This document shows positions 17,864 through 27,115 of a stretch of 58,943 nt of DNA, piece after piece (position 1 is the stretch's first letter; every line of letters starts with the position of its first letter). This DNA comes from Saprospiraceae bacterium. GTDB lineage: Bacteria; Bacteroidota; Bacteroidia; Chitinophagales; Saprospiraceae. The DNA is taken from the NCBI GenBank assembly GCA_019694255.1, contig JAIBCI010000059.1:1-58943 (forward strand). Reading direction: 5' to 3'. The position numbers were made by a program, and so were the translations under genes. The notes beneath the pieces were generated by a model. That model ran no database searches. It had not been told where the DNA came from and saw only the letters and a list, made by a program, of their open reading frames with translations.

Positions 17864-20800
17864 TTAGCGTATCAAATTGATATCGCCGAATCTCCATTGG
17901 GGTTCCTTGTTGATGGATTCATACTGAATCGCGTAGGTATACACACCTGGATTCAGATCGCGGCCATGAAAGCGGCCATCCCAACCAAATTTCTCTCCGT
18001 ATCCGCCATCGAGCCTTTCATAAACAAGACTTCCCCACCGGTCAAAAATTCGGTAGACATTGACTTTGGTTCGCGTCGGAAACCTGAATTCAGGAGTAAC
18101 GATATCATTGAGATTATCTCCGTTGGGTGAAAAAATGTTTGGCATGTAAATATCTGCTTCATCGACTTTGACGCGAATGGTCATATAGTCACTGATGCTG
18201 CAGCCGTTGTCATCTTCGAGCGTCAGCGTATACGTGATATCTGCATCAGGAATAGACACAGGATTCAGGCAATTATCACAACTCAGATACGTCGAAGGTG
18301 TCCAGGTAATCCTGGCAGGAATAAAATTCTGTGTTGAATTTATAGTGACGGATGATCCCTGATTGATCGTAGTGTCCCCAGGTAAACTCAGACTTAGGTC
18401 CTGTACACTGTCAATCCGGAAGGCAAAAACGGTATCGCATCCATACACATCCTTGATGCGAATAGTATGCACACCATGCGAAAGTTTGTCATACAGCAGA
18501 TCCGGTATGTAATCTCTTTCAGCACCATTGTCCAGTGAAACTTTGATTTTGGTGCCATCACCAGCAATGATGCTGTTTAATGTAAAGCTTCCTGAATTCG
18601 GCGCATTACACTTCAGATCACTTTTGTTAAAGGTTGTGCTGATTGGCGGAGCAATGGCTACCGAAACCATAATCACGGAATCACAACCTTGCGAAGCGGG
18701 TCTTGATAACCGAACGACACCCGTCGGATTTGCGGCTGTAAAAACCTGATTGCCAACAGTCACAGAACTGTTTCTGCAGATTACCGGATTGAATACAGAT
18801 GTTTTTTCGGGAATAAAGCTAACGAATACCATGATGAAGGTATCACATCCGCGGAAACTTCTGATCGGGGCCTTGATGGTTCCATCGGGTCTGGTCTCAC
18901 TGAAAATACTACCATAAATATTCAGCGAACTACCCATACAAGTAAATGTATCGAGTCTGCCAATCGCATCTGGCAGAACGGAGAGGGAAACCTGTACGGT
19001 GGAGTCACATCCATTGGAAGACCCGTTTGCAATCAGAAATGAACCAATGGTTTTTCCTGCATGAAAGATCTGTCCTCCCAGTCTCAGCGTATCGGTCCTG
19101 CATATAGATTGCTGAAAATTACCTATACTGTTTGGCATCGCCTGTACTCGTATGTACACAAAGCTGTCGCAGCCCAGATAAGATCCTCCAGGCAGCAGCA
19201 ATGTATCCAATGGTTTATTGGCACTAATATATTTTCCAGTGCTGGGAATAAGGACGCTGTCACCAACACAGATAGAATATGATTTACTGTCCACAGGATT
19301 GGAGAACTTCAAATCAATATTGACGATACTGTCACAACCAGTTGATGAGCCATTCGGGAATGTCTCGGTGCCTTTCGGATTCGCTGCATTGTACACTGTA
19401 CCTTTGACAGTAATGGAAGAACCCGGACACAGCGTTCTGAAGATGTTGTTTTCTGCATAATTCTTGACTGTCAGGTTCACATCGACGATGCTGTCACAGC
19501 CAAAAGCAGAGCCTCCCGGAATAATCACCTGACCCTGTGTCTTGTTGATATCAAATGTCACCGAACCAATCGTAATTGAAGCATTGGAGCAGATCGTCGA
19601 ATTAAAAGTTGAATAGCCTCGTTCCGTTCCAACAAATACGATCGTACTATCACAACCGTTGACGGATTGAAGTTTGCACGAATCGATCAGTTTGTTTTTA
19701 CTGAGCGTCACATTGCAGAACGTAGCAGACTGATTATAGCAAATGTTGACGTTGCGTACTTCGCGCGTCGCATTCTTGATATTGAGGTTGACGACAAAAG
19801 TTGAATCGCAGATGCTCACCCCGTCGCCCTTTATTACGACGGAATCGTAAGGATTCGAAGCGCCGTAAGTTTTTCCGCGATAAGTTACCGTGCTACCAGA
19901 ACACAGTGGCGGTGTAAATGATTCCTTATAAGGTGCGTTACATGTATAGCACTGAGAAAACTCTGAATAGATATTGTATGCGGTACCTAAGCGATACTGA
20001 TATGCTGAAATCGTGTTTTTATTTGGGTAGGCTGCATTCAGCATCCAGCTTCCAACTGCGTTGGCCTGTGCAATCCCGAGCAGCGCACCGCCCTGACAAC
20101 TGGTATTGGGTTTGACACAACCGGTATTCGGGTTGGCATAGACCGCTACGAACATATTCGGGTCAGCGGTACCGACGATTTGATTTTTATTTACACCGGT
20201 GATGACTGGGGCATTGGGTTTGGGTGCATTGCTGTTATCCAGAAAGACGACAGAATTGCTAATGCATCGGATGAGATTGTTGTTGTACGAAGCGAGATTG
20301 ATGGTTGGGTCGAGCACATTGGCGTAGAAATTATCGTACTGCATGATGTCGTTGTTGTCGATGTTGAGCGAATACGAGCCTTTCATGTTGACTTGAATAA
20401 AACTACCCCCGTTGCGCGCGTAATTCTGCACAATGCCAAGCGTTGAATTGCTGTTGCCGGTTAGCAGAATATCTGCTTTTCCGGAGTAGAACCGGTTCTT
20501 CGAGATGGTATTGAGGCCATTGAGATTGGTTGCTTCAATACCGCTGATTAGTTGACCAAAGAAAAAATTATTACTGACGGTATAGTTGGTACCACCGCTC
20601 AGCAAGACGGCATTGTCAGGATCAAGAAAATTGAGTGACTTGGATGTATCATAGGCACCAAATAGATTACCATCGATCAAACCTGTTCCTCCCTGAGCGA
20701 CGATATTGTCTTTGCGCGTTACAAAATAGTTATTGCGAATACTGAAATTTTTTCCATCCATCGAAGGCTCTACAAGTATCGAGCCGATCGTGCCAAATAT

Positions 20801-21391
20801 TCCTGATGTAACCAGGTCCGTTCCAAAATAATTGGAGTCAATTCTCACCTGATCGGCTTGTGCTACGTCGATAGATTTGCGATCTGTGCCTGGTATGGTA
20901 GAGTTATCAAAATAGAATGCGCATCTCGCGATACTGGAGAGCTGGGAATTATTGGCGGCACCCCCTAGTCTGATGATATGATCATTCTTGCTGTTGTAGA
21001 GCATATTGGTGAACTCCAGTCCGAAGATATTGGTATGGCTGCCATTGATCTGTAAAAATGAAGCGCCACCGAAATCACGATAACTGAAATTGATGGTCAC
21101 CTTGTTGGGGTTGCCGGCAGGAATACCGATATCTGTACTGTCGGCATTGATCACCGGAAGCGGGCCTGCTGGAACGATCACTTGTGGGCCTGCGCCTATG
21201 TTAAAATTGATAATACTGTATTTTCCGTCAGCTTCCGAAGCTTTGATCGCTTCGCGAAGGCTGCAATGCGCCGCGTTACAGGTGCCGTCATCCATATCGT
21301 TATTGGAATTGACAACATAGACAGCTTGTCCAGTTACAACGGACAAGCTTAACATAAAGAGCGAGGTACAAATAAATAAATTTTTAAACAT
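17864..21391 (-). CDS. Giant surface protein: CSLREA domain, beta-helix, Cys repeats, CHU_C end
   Basis: About 1175 residues. The ATG at 21391 is chosen because it begins a signal peptide (MFKNLFICTS...SVVTGQ); the in-frame extension upstream lacks one. Order: a CSLREA-type motif (CSLREAIKAS, C43), a beta-helix of N-rich rungs to ~residue 470, then about eight repeats of 53-60 residues (~489-917). Each repeat begins with a Cys motif (LCSGS, ICYNQ, ICSNA, LCPGS, ICVGD, ICRTD, TCMGS, ICRNS), most close with GCDSxV, and they presumably form disulfide-linked domains. An Ig/SprB-like segment precedes the gliding-type C-terminal domain (MPNIFSPNGDNLND ... FDRWGSLVYE ... GWDGRFHGRDLNPGVYTYAI). It is a likely T9SS-secreted adhesin; its ligand is unknown. 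Confidence 0.88.
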   Translation of the reverse strand: MFKNLFICTSLFMLSLSVVTGQAVYVVNSNNDMDDGTCNAAHCSLREAIKASEADGKYSIINFNIGAGPQVIVPAGPLPVINADSTDIGIPAGNPNKVTINFSYRDFGGASFLQINGSHTNIFGLEFTNMLYNSKNDHIIRLGGAANNSQLSSIARCAFYFDNSTIPGTDRKSIDVAQADQVRIDSNYFGTDLVTSGIFGTIGSILVEPSMDGKNFSIRNNYFVTRKDNIVAQGGTGLIDGNLFGAYDTSKSLNFLDPDNAVLLSGGTNYTVSNNFFFGQLISGIEATNLNGLNTISKNRFYSGKADILLTGNSNSTLGIVQNYARNGGSFIQVNMKGSYSLNIDNNDIMQYDNFYANVLDPTINLASYNNNLIRCISNSVVFLDNSNAPKPNAPVITGVNKNQIVGTADPNMFVAVYANPNTGCVKPNTSCQGGALLGIAQANAVGSWMLNAAYPNKNTISAYQYRLGTAYNIYSEFSQCYTCNAPYKESFTPPLCSGSTVTYRGKTYGASNPYDSVVIKGDGVSICDSTFVVNLNIKNATREVRNVNICYNQSATFCNVTLSKNKLIDSCKLQSVNGCDSTIVFVGTERGYSTFNSTICSNASITIGSVTFDINKTQGQVIIPGGSAFGCDSIVDVNLTVKNYAENNIFRTLCPGSSITVKGTVYNAANPKGTETFPNGSSTGCDSIVNIDLKFSNPVDSKSYSICVGDSVLIPSTGKYISANKPLDTLLLPGGSYLGCDSFVYIRVQAMPNSIGNFQQSICRTDTLRLGGQIFHAGKTIGSFLIANGSSNGCDSTVQVSLSVLPDAIGRLDTFTCMGSSLNIYGSIFSETRPDGTIKAPIRSFRGCDTFIMVFVSFIPEKTSVFNPVICRNSSVTVGNQVFTAANPTGVVRLSRPASQGCDSVIMVSVAIAPPISTTFNKSDLKCNAPNSGSFTLNSIIAGDGTKIKVSLDNGAERDYIPDLLYDKLSHGVHTIRIKDVYGCDTVFAFRIDSVQDLSLSLPGDTTINQGSSVTINSTQNFIPARITWTPSTYLSCDNCLNPVSIPDADITYTLTLEDDNGCSISDYMTIRVKVDEADIYMPNIFSPNGDNLNDIVTPEFRFPTRTKVNVYRIFDRWGSLVYERLDGGYGEKFGWDGRFHGRDLNPGVYTYAIQYESINKEPQWRFGDINLIR

Positions 21392-21796
21392 ATCGATTTT
21401 GGTCTTTCGATCACAAAAGTCAAAAAAACTGCCGGAACAAATATCAGGGAAATCCCTGAACATCATGAGATTAGGGCCGCAAGATAAGCCATTTCCCCTA
21501 AAAACCATAGAGAATAAGGCCGGCTTAGGTTTTGGAATTACAGCGTTCAAATTGAATTTTATGGTTAGGTATATTGATGAAATAATTCTTCTGAAATTAA
21601 GATTGTTGTATGACAATATATTGGCATTTCCTGATCTCCCCTTTAGAAACATTCTTAAAAGTAGCGATACAAGATAACCTGTCTCAAACGAGAGAATGTC
21701 AGGTAAAAACGTTTCGAAGGCATCAATTTAACAGATGACCAGACAGGGACCTGGAATGTTGTATCCCGATGCAGAAAATATCAAATAAATCTAGCT
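21392..21796. other. Intergenic region with an operator-like palindrome
   Basis: About 400 bp between lipA and the CHU_C giant. TCAGGGA-AA-TCCCTGA (21444-21459) is a 7-bp perfect inverted repeat with a 2-bp spacer, 53 bp upstream of the giant's ATG, and could be a regulator site or a small hairpin. No -7 box was found close to the start. Confidence 0.35.
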
Positions 21797-22669
21797 TCAG
21801 AGATGTCTCTCGGAATGGTAACTGGAACGCACCAGCGGGCCGCTCTCAACATATTTGAATCCTTTGGAAAGTCCCATTTCGCGGTAAGCAGCAAAGCGGT
21901 CCGGATGAATAAATTCAACCAGTTCCAGATGATGCCGAGTAGGTTGAAGATATTGTCCAAGGGTGAGTACATCACAACCATGACTTACGAGATCATCCAT
22001 CGTCCGTGACAATTCATCTTCGGTCTCACCAAGTCCGAGCATAAGACCGGTCTTGGTACGCTTGCCGAAATTTTTTATTCGCTGAATCTGCTCCAGGCTC
22101 CTTTCATACCGGGCCTGTGGTCTTACCAGACGATACAGTCTTTCGACAGTCTCCATATTGTGGGAAACCACTTCCTGGCCTCCGGAAATCATTCTATCGA
22201 GTGCCTGCCAACGGGATTTGACATCCGGGATCAGCGTCTCAATGGTAGTCTCGGGACAAAGTTCCTTGGTGCGTCTTACGGTCTGATACCAGATCTCAGC
22301 TCCGGAATCCGGTAATTCATCCCGGTTCACTGAAGTTATCACCGCGTGTTTGACCCCCATGAGCTGAATGGCCTCGGCAACCCGCCTTGGCTCATCTTCG
22401 TCATATTCTTTAGGCCTTCCGGTCTTGACGGCGCAGAAACTACAGGACCTTGTACAGACATCCCCAAGAATCATGAAAGTGGCCGTACCGGCTCCCCAGC
22501 ATTCACCCATATTAGGGCAGTTGCCACTCTGACAGATGGTATTGAGTTTGTAGTCATCAACCAATCGACGAACCTTGCGATATTCCTCGCCAATAGGCAG
22601 TTTGACCCGCAACCAGTCCGGCTTTCTCGGGCGCTGTTCCTGATGTTCTACAAGCGGAAGATCGTGCAT
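21797..22669 (-). CDS. lipA: Lipoyl synthase (radical SAM)
   Basis: A 290-residue radical-SAM enzyme that inserts two sulfurs into octanoyl groups on lipoyl-carrier proteins. The auxiliary 4Fe-4S cluster Cys are C46, C51 and C57 ([12 protein letters not shown]). The radical-SAM cluster is C72, C76 and C79 (CTRSCSFC). The C-terminal VRSSYHS carries the conserved Ser ligand. Length is normal. It supplies lipoate for pyruvate and 2-oxoglutarate dehydrogenases and the glycine cleavage system, so the cell uses these besides the ferredoxin-dependent enzyme at 35.7-40.4 kb. It has its own close -7 box. Confidence 0.96.
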   Translation of the reverse strand: MHDLPLVEHQEQRPRKPDWLRVKLPIGEEYRKVRRLVDDYKLNTICQSGNCPNMGECWGAGTATFMILGDVCTRSCSFCAVKTGRPKEYDEDEPRRVAEAIQLMGVKHAVITSVNRDELPDSGAEIWYQTVRRTKELCPETTIETLIPDVKSRWQALDRMISGGQEVVSHNMETVERLYRLVRPQARYERSLEQIQRIKNFGKRTKTGLMLGLGETEDELSRTMDDLVSHGCDVLTLGQYLQPTRHHLELVEFIHPDRFAAYREMGLSKGFKYVESGPLVRSSYHSERHL

Positions 22670-22673
22670 GGTG

Positions 22674-22681
22674 CAAAGTTA
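22674..22681 (-). promoter_or_regulatory. TAnnTTTG -7 box just upstream of lipA
   Basis: On the minus strand this reads TAACTTTG, ending 4 nt before the lipA ATG, the same spacing as for the aminotransferase gene. It suggests a leaderless lipA transcript. Confidence 0.4.
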
Positions 22682-22796
22682 GTTGATATGCAGTATGTTA
22701 ATTTATTACCGCAGCATTTATCCAACACGAAGAAGCGCCTGATGTTCGAATGAATATGTAAAAGAAAAGAGATCGATACCGTATACTGCCAGAAGC

Positions 22797-23567
22797 TTAG
22801 TGTCTTTTCCCAAACTGAACATTGAGGAAGAAATTGACAAAAAGGAAGCGGTTCTTGGAGGCAGCCAGTATCGGCACCCGCGAAGAATAAATGTCCAGGC
22901 TGAGGCCCGTATTGATGGAGCGTACCATTTTTTCAAAAGCGCCAGAATCCAGACTTAGCCCAATACGGGCAAATCCTCCGGGCACAACACGCAACTCAGT
23001 AAGCCCCCGCCCAAATGAAGAAGCGCCGATAATTCTGCTTTTATCCAAAAAAACATCTGCATTGTCCGATGAATAGCGGATTTCATTGATCGCGTAATAA
23101 TTGTCGACCTTGTCTCTGACTTGCAGATAGTAGGGTTTGAGTACACCAAGTAGCAGACCACCTTCGCAGCGAAGACCTACCGCAACACCCTTGCGACGCG
23201 TTTTTTCAGAAAAGTAGCGTAAAAACCCCCGACCTGCGCGTAGGTTCCACAAGTCATTCTGTTTGGCATATATATAATTGCTCAGCACACCATTGGTGCT
23301 GTAAGACTGATTGATTTTGGATTCTCGGTTGTCCTTCAGGTGTCCAAGGTCAAAGTAGAGATACTTGGTCAAATAGTATTTGTCAATCTTGCCGAGTGAA
23401 TATCCGAAATAGTAGCCATTGGTCTGAATGGCAGCAATAAAAGATCTTTCTTTTTTATATATGACTCCTTTTCGAACTGTCTGGGGAATTTCAACTGACT
23501 GACCTTTACTGACAGTTGTCAGGCAAATTACCAACCCAAAGACCAAAATCAGTTTTCTAGGAACCAT
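22797..23567 (-). CDS. Exported protein of unknown function
   Basis: A 256-residue protein starting at ATG 23567 (an in-frame TTG four codons upstream is less likely). The signal peptide runs MVPRKLILVFGLVICLTTVSKGQ. The rest alternates polar and hydrophobic residues with aromatic strand ends and terminates FLNVQFGKRH, consistent with a small outer-membrane beta-barrel. I do not recognise a named family. It lies about 130 bp from lipA on the same strand, so co-expression is uncertain. Confidence 0.75.
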   Translation of the reverse strand: MVPRKLILVFGLVICLTTVSKGQSVEIPQTVRKGVIYKKERSFIAAIQTNGYYFGYSLGKIDKYYLTKYLYFDLGHLKDNRESKINQSYSTNGVLSNYIYAKQNDLWNLRAGRGFLRYFSEKTRRKGVAVGLRCEGGLLLGVLKPYYLQVRDKVDNYYAINEIRYSSDNADVFLDKSRIIGASSFGRGLTELRVVPGGFARIGLSLDSGAFEKMVRSINTGLSLDIYSSRVPILAASKNRFLFVNFFLNVQFGKRH

Positions 23568-23606
23568 AATTCGTGTCAAGATAGAACGATTTCCTGGTTC
23601 TCAGGG

Positions 23607-23614
23607 TATTTTTG
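23607..23614 (+). promoter_or_regulatory. TAnnTTTG -7 box before the deacetylase-like gene
   Basis: TATTTTTG ends 9 nt before the ATG at 23624. It supports that ATG over the in-frame TTG at 23612, which would overlap the box, and fits a near-leaderless transcript. Confidence 0.4.
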
Positions 23615-23623
23615 TCCATTCAG

Positions 23624-24949
23624 ATGACCTGCATACGCATTTTTTGTTCAGAGATTACACCCAGACTGCAATATGTTTTAAATTTTGTTGCCATCCATTA
23701 CGAAGATCTCTCATTTGAACTGGTGAAAATCAGCGCAGCTGCCGGAGATATTGACGGACCTGTTGTAGAATACAGTGGTCAAAAAAGCATCGGCTCGGCA
23801 CTTTGGATCAAGGATCAAGCAATACTCACGAAGCTTCCATCGGTTGGTTTGCCAGCACGGAAAATCGTACGCAATATACCGGTTGTTTTTGCCGATGAGA
23901 TCGAGGGATCATTCGGATACGATTTTTTTACATCGGTATTCTGGTTGCTTACGGGTTGCGAAGCCCTGCAAAATCTTCAACGCGATGGTCATGGGCGATT
24001 TCCGGCTTCAGCTTCCGTATGGTATGCTTCCCGGGATTATAAAAGACCCTTGGCAGACTTGTGGTGTGAAGATTTTATTGCAGCAGTACAGACAAAATTC
24101 AAGCTCCGATTTAAAAAGAAAAATGATTTTCAATGGACTGTTGGCATTGATGTTGATCAACCCTGGAAGTATGCTTACAAGCCATGGTACAAGATTCTCG
24201 GAGGATCATTAAAAGCCTTGCTGAATGGGCATTTTAGCGAGTTTGCTGAACGCGTATCGGTGCATCTTGGATTTTCGAAAGACCCATTTGACACCTATGA
24301 ATTTTTACTATCAGATGAATCGATCAGGTCAAGGCTGATTTTTTTTATTCTGGATCGCAGTATGCTGACAATCGATAGCACACATGATCCTTTATCCAAA
24401 GCCTACCAAAAAATGCTCCGCCGCCTGGCATCACAGACTCGTATCGCGATCCACCCTTCATACCAAACCATGGTGGATGAGAGACTGCTCAGCAAGGAGA
24501 TCATTCGACTGCAACAGGTCATCGGAGCGAGGATCGAGGACAGCAGACAACATTATCTGCGTTATGAAATACCGGAAACTTTCCGACACCTGGAGCGGCA
24601 GGGCATTCGCAGAGATTACAGTCAACTTTATGCCGACGATACGGGTTTCAGAAACGGGACGGCTCATCCTTATCCATTCTATGATATTGAAGAAGAACGA
24701 ATAGGTACACTGATCATGATGCCTGTGATCGCAATGGATCGCAGCCTGCAGCAATACCTCAAGCTATCTCCTGAAGCTGCTCTGGAGGATCTCGGGCAAC
24801 TACTGTCACAAGCCATCGCACATGGAAGTTATGCCCATATCATCTGGCACAACAGTTCTTTTGATTTTGAAGCGGAATGGAAGCCCTGGAAGGGATTTTA
24901 TGAAAAAATGATATCGCTTTTTCTTCAGATGGCAGGGCGTCTATGCTGA
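23624..24949 (+). CDS. Polysaccharide deacetylase-like protein (DUF7033 type)
   Basis: About 441 residues. The ATG at 23624 is preferred over TTG 23612. The N-terminal ~130 residues match the extra domain found before deacetylase domains in Bacteroidota. The NodB-like part begins TVGIDVDQPWKYAYKP (Asp pair) and has AIHPSYQT (the His motif in these divergent members), SRQHYLRYEIPET and a C-terminal IMMPVIAMDRSL segment. Likely an intracellular or peripheral carbohydrate deacetylase; some residues of the classical zinc triad are replaced, so activity is uncertain. Its stop overlaps that of the convergent permease by 9 bp. Confidence 0.75.
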   Translation: MTCIRIFCSEITPRLQYVLNFVAIHYEDLSFELVKISAAAGDIDGPVVEYSGQKSIGSALWIKDQAILTKLPSVGLPARKIVRNIPVVFADEIEGSFGYDFFTSVFWLLTGCEALQNLQRDGHGRFPASASVWYASRDYKRPLADLWCEDFIAAVQTKFKLRFKKKNDFQWTVGIDVDQPWKYAYKPWYKILGGSLKALLNGHFSEFAERVSVHLGFSKDPFDTYEFLLSDESIRSRLIFFILDRSMLTIDSTHDPLSKAYQKMLRRLASQTRIAIHPSYQTMVDERLLSKEIIRLQQVIGARIEDSRQHYLRYEIPETFRHLERQGIRRDYSQLYADDTGFRNGTAHPYPFYDIEEERIGTLIMMPVIAMDRSLQQYLKLSPEAALEDLGQLLSQAIAHGSYAHIIWHNSSFDFEAEWKPWKGFYEKMISLFLQMAGRLC

Positions 24950-26848
24950 CTTGCTCAAACGACTATTGCGCCAGCCGTATGAAAAATAGATCACCAGACC
25001 AACGACCAGCCAGACTGAAAATCCAATCCAGTTGTGAAGCGGAATCTGCGCCATCATATACAAGCAGCAAAGGACCCCGAGCACCGGTATTAAGGATAAG
25101 CCATACACTATGCTAAGGACAAGTATTACGGCAAGACAACAAAGCCATATCCACATCGGTATTTTATTGTAGAAGAGATTCGCGTCATACGCCATTCTGC
25201 TCGGATAGCTAATGCCGTATTTTTTAAATGTCTTTTTAAATTCTTCAGTACTCAGGCTCTTAAGGTAAGACTGAAGACTACCGCCGGCTGCTACCCATTC
25301 CTTGCCGTGGTAATACATTGAAAAATTGCTGAGGTTCTGCACCTGTGTTGAATCACATTGGCGGATGACTTCATCGACATCAATAATTTCCTTTTGATTG
25401 GACAAAAAGCGCTGGACCGCATCAGGTTCATAGCGGTAGATTCCAAAGGAAATCGTCGCGATGATCACCGGAAGAAAATAACGCGCGTTGATGTAAGGTG
25501 TTCTATAACGCGAGGCCGGAAGATCCGAATGCCGGTGATGAATGATGAGCAGACCTCCGCACACCAATACAAAAGCGAAGAGTGTGCCGATGCTACACAA
25601 ATCGGTTACGGTGGTCAGGTTGAGGAAAAGGGCCGGTATGGCTACGACCATTCCGGTTACGATGGTCGAGAATGAGGGTGTCTTAAATTTGGGATGCAGT
25701 CGTGAAAATACAGAAGGCAGCAGGCCATCACGGCTCATTGACATCCAGATGCGGGGTTGGCCGATCTGGAAGACCAGCAACACACTGGCCATCGCAAAAA
25801 TGGCACTGAGTGCCACAATGCCACTGAGCCAGGTCAAATGAAGCTTTTCAAAAACATGAGCCAGAGGATCACCCACATTGAGTTCCTTATAGCTTACCAT
25901 CCCGGTCAGCACGAGGGCTACGATCACATAGAGCGCGGTGCAAATTATAATTGAAAACATCATGCCGCGGGGCAAATCCCGTTGCGGGTTCTGACATTCT
26001 TCAGCGGTCGTCGAGATGGCATCAAAGCCGATGTAGGCGAAAAAGACCGCAGACACACCTTTCAGAATCCCACCGACACCATTGGGGACAAACGGGCTCC
26101 AATGATCGGAATTAACATAGAATGCGCCAACCAGAATTACCAGAAGCACAACCGAAAGTTTGACCAGCACCATCATGTTGCTTGCGTTGCGGCTTTCGCG
26201 GATACCAATGTAGACCAGCCAGGTGATGAGGATAATGATGAGCAATGCCGGAAGGTCAGCGACCAGGTGAAAGGACCCCAGACGGGGTGCAGTATTGTAA
26301 GCCTCCAGCGCGTCGCGAAGATTTTCGGGAAGTGCAGATGTAGCGTTGCCGGACTGTATGCTTGCGCTGGCTTCTTCAAAGCCCTTATGTGCGGTAAACC
26401 AGTCCATTTGCATCCACATGGGTACGTGAATATTTAAGTTGGAAAGAAAGCCACAGAGATAGTCACTCCACGAAATTGCCACGGTGATGTTGCCAACGGA
26501 ATATTCCATGATCAGAGCCCATCCGATGATCCAGGCGACCAGTTCACCAAAGGAAACATAGGCATAGGTATACGCTGAGCCAGCCACAGGCAATATACTG
26601 GCAAATTCGGCATAACAAAATGCTGCAAAACTGCAGGCGATGGCTGTAAAGATGAAAAGAAAAATCACTCCGGGCCCTCCTTCGTAGGCTGCGGTACCGA
26701 TGGTGCTGAAGATTCCGGCACCTACAATGGCGGCAATTCCCAGGGCTGTCAGGTCGCGCACATTCAGGACCTTGTGCAAATGGTGTTCTTCGTTGTGATC
26801 AATTTTTACGCTATGAATCGGTTTTTTGCGGAAAAGTCCAGAAGGCAT
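24941..26848 (-). CDS. APC-family amino acid permease (CAT-like)
   Basis: A 635-residue inner-membrane transporter with about 12-14 helices. The N-terminal consensus motif is LTALGIAAIVGAGIFSTIGTAA, followed by the APC helix-3 region FAAFCYAEFASILPVAGSAYTYAY. Helix 6 shows FFAYIGFDAISTTAEECQNPQRDLP. It matches the cationic amino acid transporter subgroup. Two polar inserts are unusual: residues ~150-205 and ~470-560, so it is longer than typical members. It is divergent from the arginine decarboxylase operon, so arginine or ornithine uptake is a plausible but unproven role. Confidence 0.9.
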   Translation of the reverse strand: MPSGLFRKKPIHSVKIDHNEEHHLHKVLNVRDLTALGIAAIVGAGIFSTIGTAAYEGGPGVIFLFIFTAIACSFAAFCYAEFASILPVAGSAYTYAYVSFGELVAWIIGWALIMEYSVGNITVAISWSDYLCGFLSNLNIHVPMWMQMDWFTAHKGFEEASASIQSGNATSALPENLRDALEAYNTAPRLGSFHLVADLPALLIIILITWLVYIGIRESRNASNMMVLVKLSVVLLVILVGAFYVNSDHWSPFVPNGVGGILKGVSAVFFAYIGFDAISTTAEECQNPQRDLPRGMMFSIIICTALYVIVALVLTGMVSYKELNVGDPLAHVFEKLHLTWLSGIVALSAIFAMASVLLVFQIGQPRIWMSMSRDGLLPSVFSRLHPKFKTPSFSTIVTGMVVAIPALFLNLTTVTDLCSIGTLFAFVLVCGGLLIIHHRHSDLPASRYRTPYINARYFLPVIIATISFGIYRYEPDAVQRFLSNQKEIIDVDEVIRQCDSTQVQNLSNFSMYYHGKEWVAAGGSLQSYLKSLSTEEFKKTFKKYGISYPSRMAYDANLFYNKIPMWIWLCCLAVILVLSIVYGLSLIPVLGVLCCLYMMAQIPLHNWIGFSVWLVVGLVIYFSYGWRNSRLSKSA

Positions 26849-26952
26849 ACCCTTGATTTTAGGCTGTGTAAACTTACATCTTTCGACATCATTCGTGGCA
26901 AGATATTTGCAACGGACTTGACCGGGATGAGTAATTTTGCCGCGAAATTAAA

Positions 26953-27108
26953 ATGAAGCAACTGCTCCTCAAGTGTCTGTGGTATATCCCGACTGGTTTG
27001 TCCGGATACAGAAACAATAAGCTATTGCATTTCTGTAAAGACTTTGCGGCCAATTGTGGCGATGGCAGGGCACTGTCGCTTTTTCCAAAAATTAAAAAAA
27101 TAATATAA
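26953..27108 (+). CDS. Possible 51-codon upstream ORF before arginine decarboxylase
   Basis: An ATG-started ORF of 51 codons beginning MKQLLLKCLWYIPTG and ending LFPKIKKII, 7 nt before the ADC ATG. It would be a hydrophobic, basic peptide. No Shine-Dalgarno motif or homologue is recognised. It may be random or a leader peptide affecting polyamine gene expression. Confidence 0.2.
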   Translation: MKQLLLKCLWYIPTGLSGYRNNKLLHFCKDFAANCGDGRALSLFPKIKKII

Positions 27109-27115
27109 ATTCACT

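Noticed and set aside
21392-21652. 87-codon N-terminal extension of the CSLREA giant
   Set aside because: It lacks a signal peptide at its start, while the ATG at 21391 begins a clear one.
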